A stretch of DNA of 64,000 bases, taken from the NCBI RefSeq assembly GCF_019880405.1, contig NZ_CP082269.1, forward strand, positions 1,612,001-1,676,000, given 5' to 3'. This DNA is from Enterobacter sp. C2 (GTDB lineage Bacteria; Pseudomonadota; Gammaproteobacteria; Enterobacterales; Enterobacteriaceae). Both the position numbers and the translations under genes were made by a program. Below, piece by piece: positions 62,725-64,000 of the stretch (the first letter of the stretch is position 1; every line of letters begins with the position of its first letter). Below the pieces are notes generated by a model. The model did not search any database. It was not told the origin of the DNA and saw nothing but the letters and a program-made list of their open reading frames with translations.

Positions 62725-63846
62725 TTAATCCTCGAAGAACCAGTAGCCGCTGTTAACCAGCGCGGCGAGCATGGCGAGGAACGACGGGTCGTCCAGCGCG
62801 TCGCCGAGGGTGTCGGCGGTCACCACGATATGGTTTGCCAGCGCACCGAGGGCTGGGCGGTGTGGGGAATCAACCTTCTCACCGTTAACAAATATCTCTT
62901 CGCCGACGCGCAGCACGCGCAGGCCGCCGAGACGCACCAGCTTGTCACCTTGCTGCAACGCATCGTAGATCTCATCCGGCTGATACGGCGGCTCTGGCGG
63001 AGAGACGTCCAGCTCGTGGCGCGACTGAGAGATAAACTCACCGAACCACTGCTGGAACTGTGCCGGCTGGTTAATCAGCTCAAGCATCATTCCGCGCAGC
63101 TTATCCAGCTCCTGCGGCAGAATATCCGCCGGGTGCTCACGCGACGGCACGTCCGGATCGCTATAGCGGTGGCTGCCCAGCTCGCGCTGCAAGACATAGT
63201 CCGCAAAGCCGCTGATCATCTCCCGACCGCTTGGCGCACGGAAGCCTACCGAGTAGTTCATTGAGTGTTCAAGGGAGTAGCCCTCGTGTGGGAAGGCAGG
63301 GGGAATATAGAGGATATCACCCGGCTCCAGCTCTTCATCAATGATCGCTTCAAAGGGATCGACCTGCAGCAGATCCGGGTGCGGACAGTGCTGCTTCATC
63401 GGCACCTTATCGCCCACGCGCCAGCGGCGGCGGCCGGTACCCTGAATGATAAACACATCGTACTGGTCGAGATGCGGACCCACGCCGCCGCCCGGTACGG
63501 AGAAAGAGATCATCAGATCGTCAATACGCCAGTCCGGCAACGCCCGGAAGGGACGCATCAGGGCGGCACTCTGCTCATGCCAGTGATCCACCGCCTGTAC
63601 CAGCAGCGACCAGTTGGTTTCACCCAGGTGATCGTAGCTCTCAAACGGGCCGTGGCTGACGTTCCATTTACCATCCTGATGACTGACCAGGCGGCTGTCG
63701 ACTTCGCTCTCCATCGCCAGCCCAGCCAGCTCGTCCGGCGACAGGGGATCGATAAAGTTGGCTATGCCACGCTTCAGCACTACCGGGCGCTTTTGCCAGT
63801 AACGCTGAATAAAATCGGGCCAGTCGAGTGTTAATTGATATTCCAT
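62725..63846 (-). CDS. roxA: Ribosomal protein uL16 3-hydroxylase RoxA
   Basis: RoxA (YcfD) is a JmjC-type 2-oxoglutarate/Fe(II) oxygenase that hydroxylates an Arg of ribosomal protein L16. The protein has 373 residues, the E. coli length. The iron ligands are His125, Asp127 (G-P-H-L-D-Q-Y-D) and His187 (F-P-H-E-G-Y). The C-terminal dimerisation and winged-helix region is complete. It lies downstream of phoQ on the same strand with 68 bp between. Confidence 0.97.
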   Translation of the reverse strand: MEYQLTLDWPDFIQRYWQKRPVVLKRGIANFIDPLSPDELAGLAMESEVDSRLVSHQDGKWNVSHGPFESYDHLGETNWSLLVQAVDHWHEQSAALMRPFRALPDWRIDDLMISFSVPGGGVGPHLDQYDVFIIQGTGRRRWRVGDKVPMKQHCPHPDLLQVDPFEAIIDEELEPGDILYIPPAFPHEGYSLEHSMNYSVGFRAPSGREMISGFADYVLQRELGSHRYSDPDVPSREHPADILPQELDKLRGMMLELINQPAQFQQWFGEFISQSRHELDVSPPEPPYQPDEIYDALQQGDKLVRLGGLRVLRVGEEIFVNGEKVDSPHRPALGALANHIVVTADTLGDALDDPSFLAMLAALVNSGYWFFED

Positions 63847-63914
63847 ATAAGTTTCCTGGTCTTGTGTCTAACCCGGATTATAACGGATGGTGGCCTGGCT
63901 GGATGCTTTATTCG

Positions 63915-64000
63915 TTAATTATCCCCGGCGCTCTCCTGCTGGCGGGAAAATATAGCCTCCATCCGCGCGCCGCCGAGCGGGCTTTCTCCGGTAACGATCT
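63915..64000 (-). CDS. phoQ: PhoQ sensor kinase, C-terminal end only
   Basis: The last 28 codons of a frame that enters from beyond the window end I-V-T-G-E-S-P-L-G-G-A-R-M-E-A-I-F, then R-Q-Q-E-S-A-G-D-N and TAA at 63917-63915. This matches the tail of the PhoQ ATPase domain in E. coli (G-E-S-M-L-G-G-A-R-M-E-V-I-F-G-R-Q). PhoQ senses low magnesium, acid and antimicrobial peptides. The position before roxA is as in E. coli. Confidence 0.88.
   Translation of the reverse strand, partial: IVTGESPLGGARMEAIFSRQQESAGDN

Overview
The window is a chromosomal segment of a member of the Enterobacteriaceae that is not E. coli itself. The gene order rne-rluC-maf(yceF)-yceD-rpmF-plsX-fabHDG-acpP-fabF-pabC-mltG-tmk-holB-ycfH-ptsG and, further on, fhuE-hinT-ycfL-lpoB-thiK-nagZ-ycfP-ndh-ycfJ-comR-ldtC-mfd-ycfT-lolCDE-nagK-cobB-potDCBA-pepT-roxA-phoQ is the classic 24-25 minute region of the E. 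coli/Salmonella/Enterobacter lineage, and the proteins match E. coli almost residue for residue where I can recall them. GC-rich third positions, GTAGGCCCGGC-type REP palindromes and the non-E. coli cargo suggest an Enterobacter/Lelliottia/Leclercia-like genome; the genus is an inference.

Layout. 1-2213: a divergent MFS transporter (cut by the window edge) and LysR regulator where E. coli has flagellar genes. 2256-7094: RNase E with its long autoregulatory leader, divergent from rluC. 7131-18524: the ribosome/fatty-acid/cell-wall/replication cluster, translated largely as one polycistron with short or overlapping junctions. 18819-20252: ptsG with CRP, Mlc and SgrS signals. 20300-36575: an accessory block of about 16.3 kb lying between ptsG and fhuE, which are neighbours in E. 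coli. It carries an old yellow enzyme, two Asp-nucleophile alpha/beta hydrolases, a two-gene PQQ dehydrogenase, an MFS exporter, a 2H-phosphoesterase-like protein, an MscS-type channel, cynR-cynTS, a periplasmic esterase, an NTF2-like protein, TetR and CGNR regulators with conspicuous palindromic operators, a VOC protein and a DsbG. 36635-63846: the conserved backbone resumes, ending in the C-terminus of phoQ.

How the genes work together. The backbone genes form standard housekeeping units: type II fatty acid synthesis (plsX, fabHDGF, acpP), lipoprotein export (lolCDE), peptidoglycan recycling and synthesis control (nagZ, nagK, lpoB, mltG, ldtC), polyamine import (potABCD), glucose uptake (ptsG), RNA decay (rne) and transcription-coupled repair (mfd). 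The accessory block looks like a patchwork of detoxification and small-molecule catabolism modules with local regulators, not a single pathway.

Most notable points: (i) ldtC carries an in-frame amber codon exactly at the signal-peptide junction while the rest of the gene is intact; (ii) bhsA is missing from between comR and ldtC; (iii) a 49-codon hydrophobic gene with its own Shine-Dalgarno and terminator lies between ycfJ and comR; (iv) the CGNR regulator and the hydrolase beside it share a promoter with four nested GGTTAC half-sites; (v) a TetR gene is preceded by a perfect 22-bp palindrome; (vi) the accessory block is bordered by two terminators with the same GGGAGCC/GGCTCCC stem. I did not find a convincing wholly new multi-gene system, CRISPR array, prophage, insertion sequence, tRNA or rRNA.
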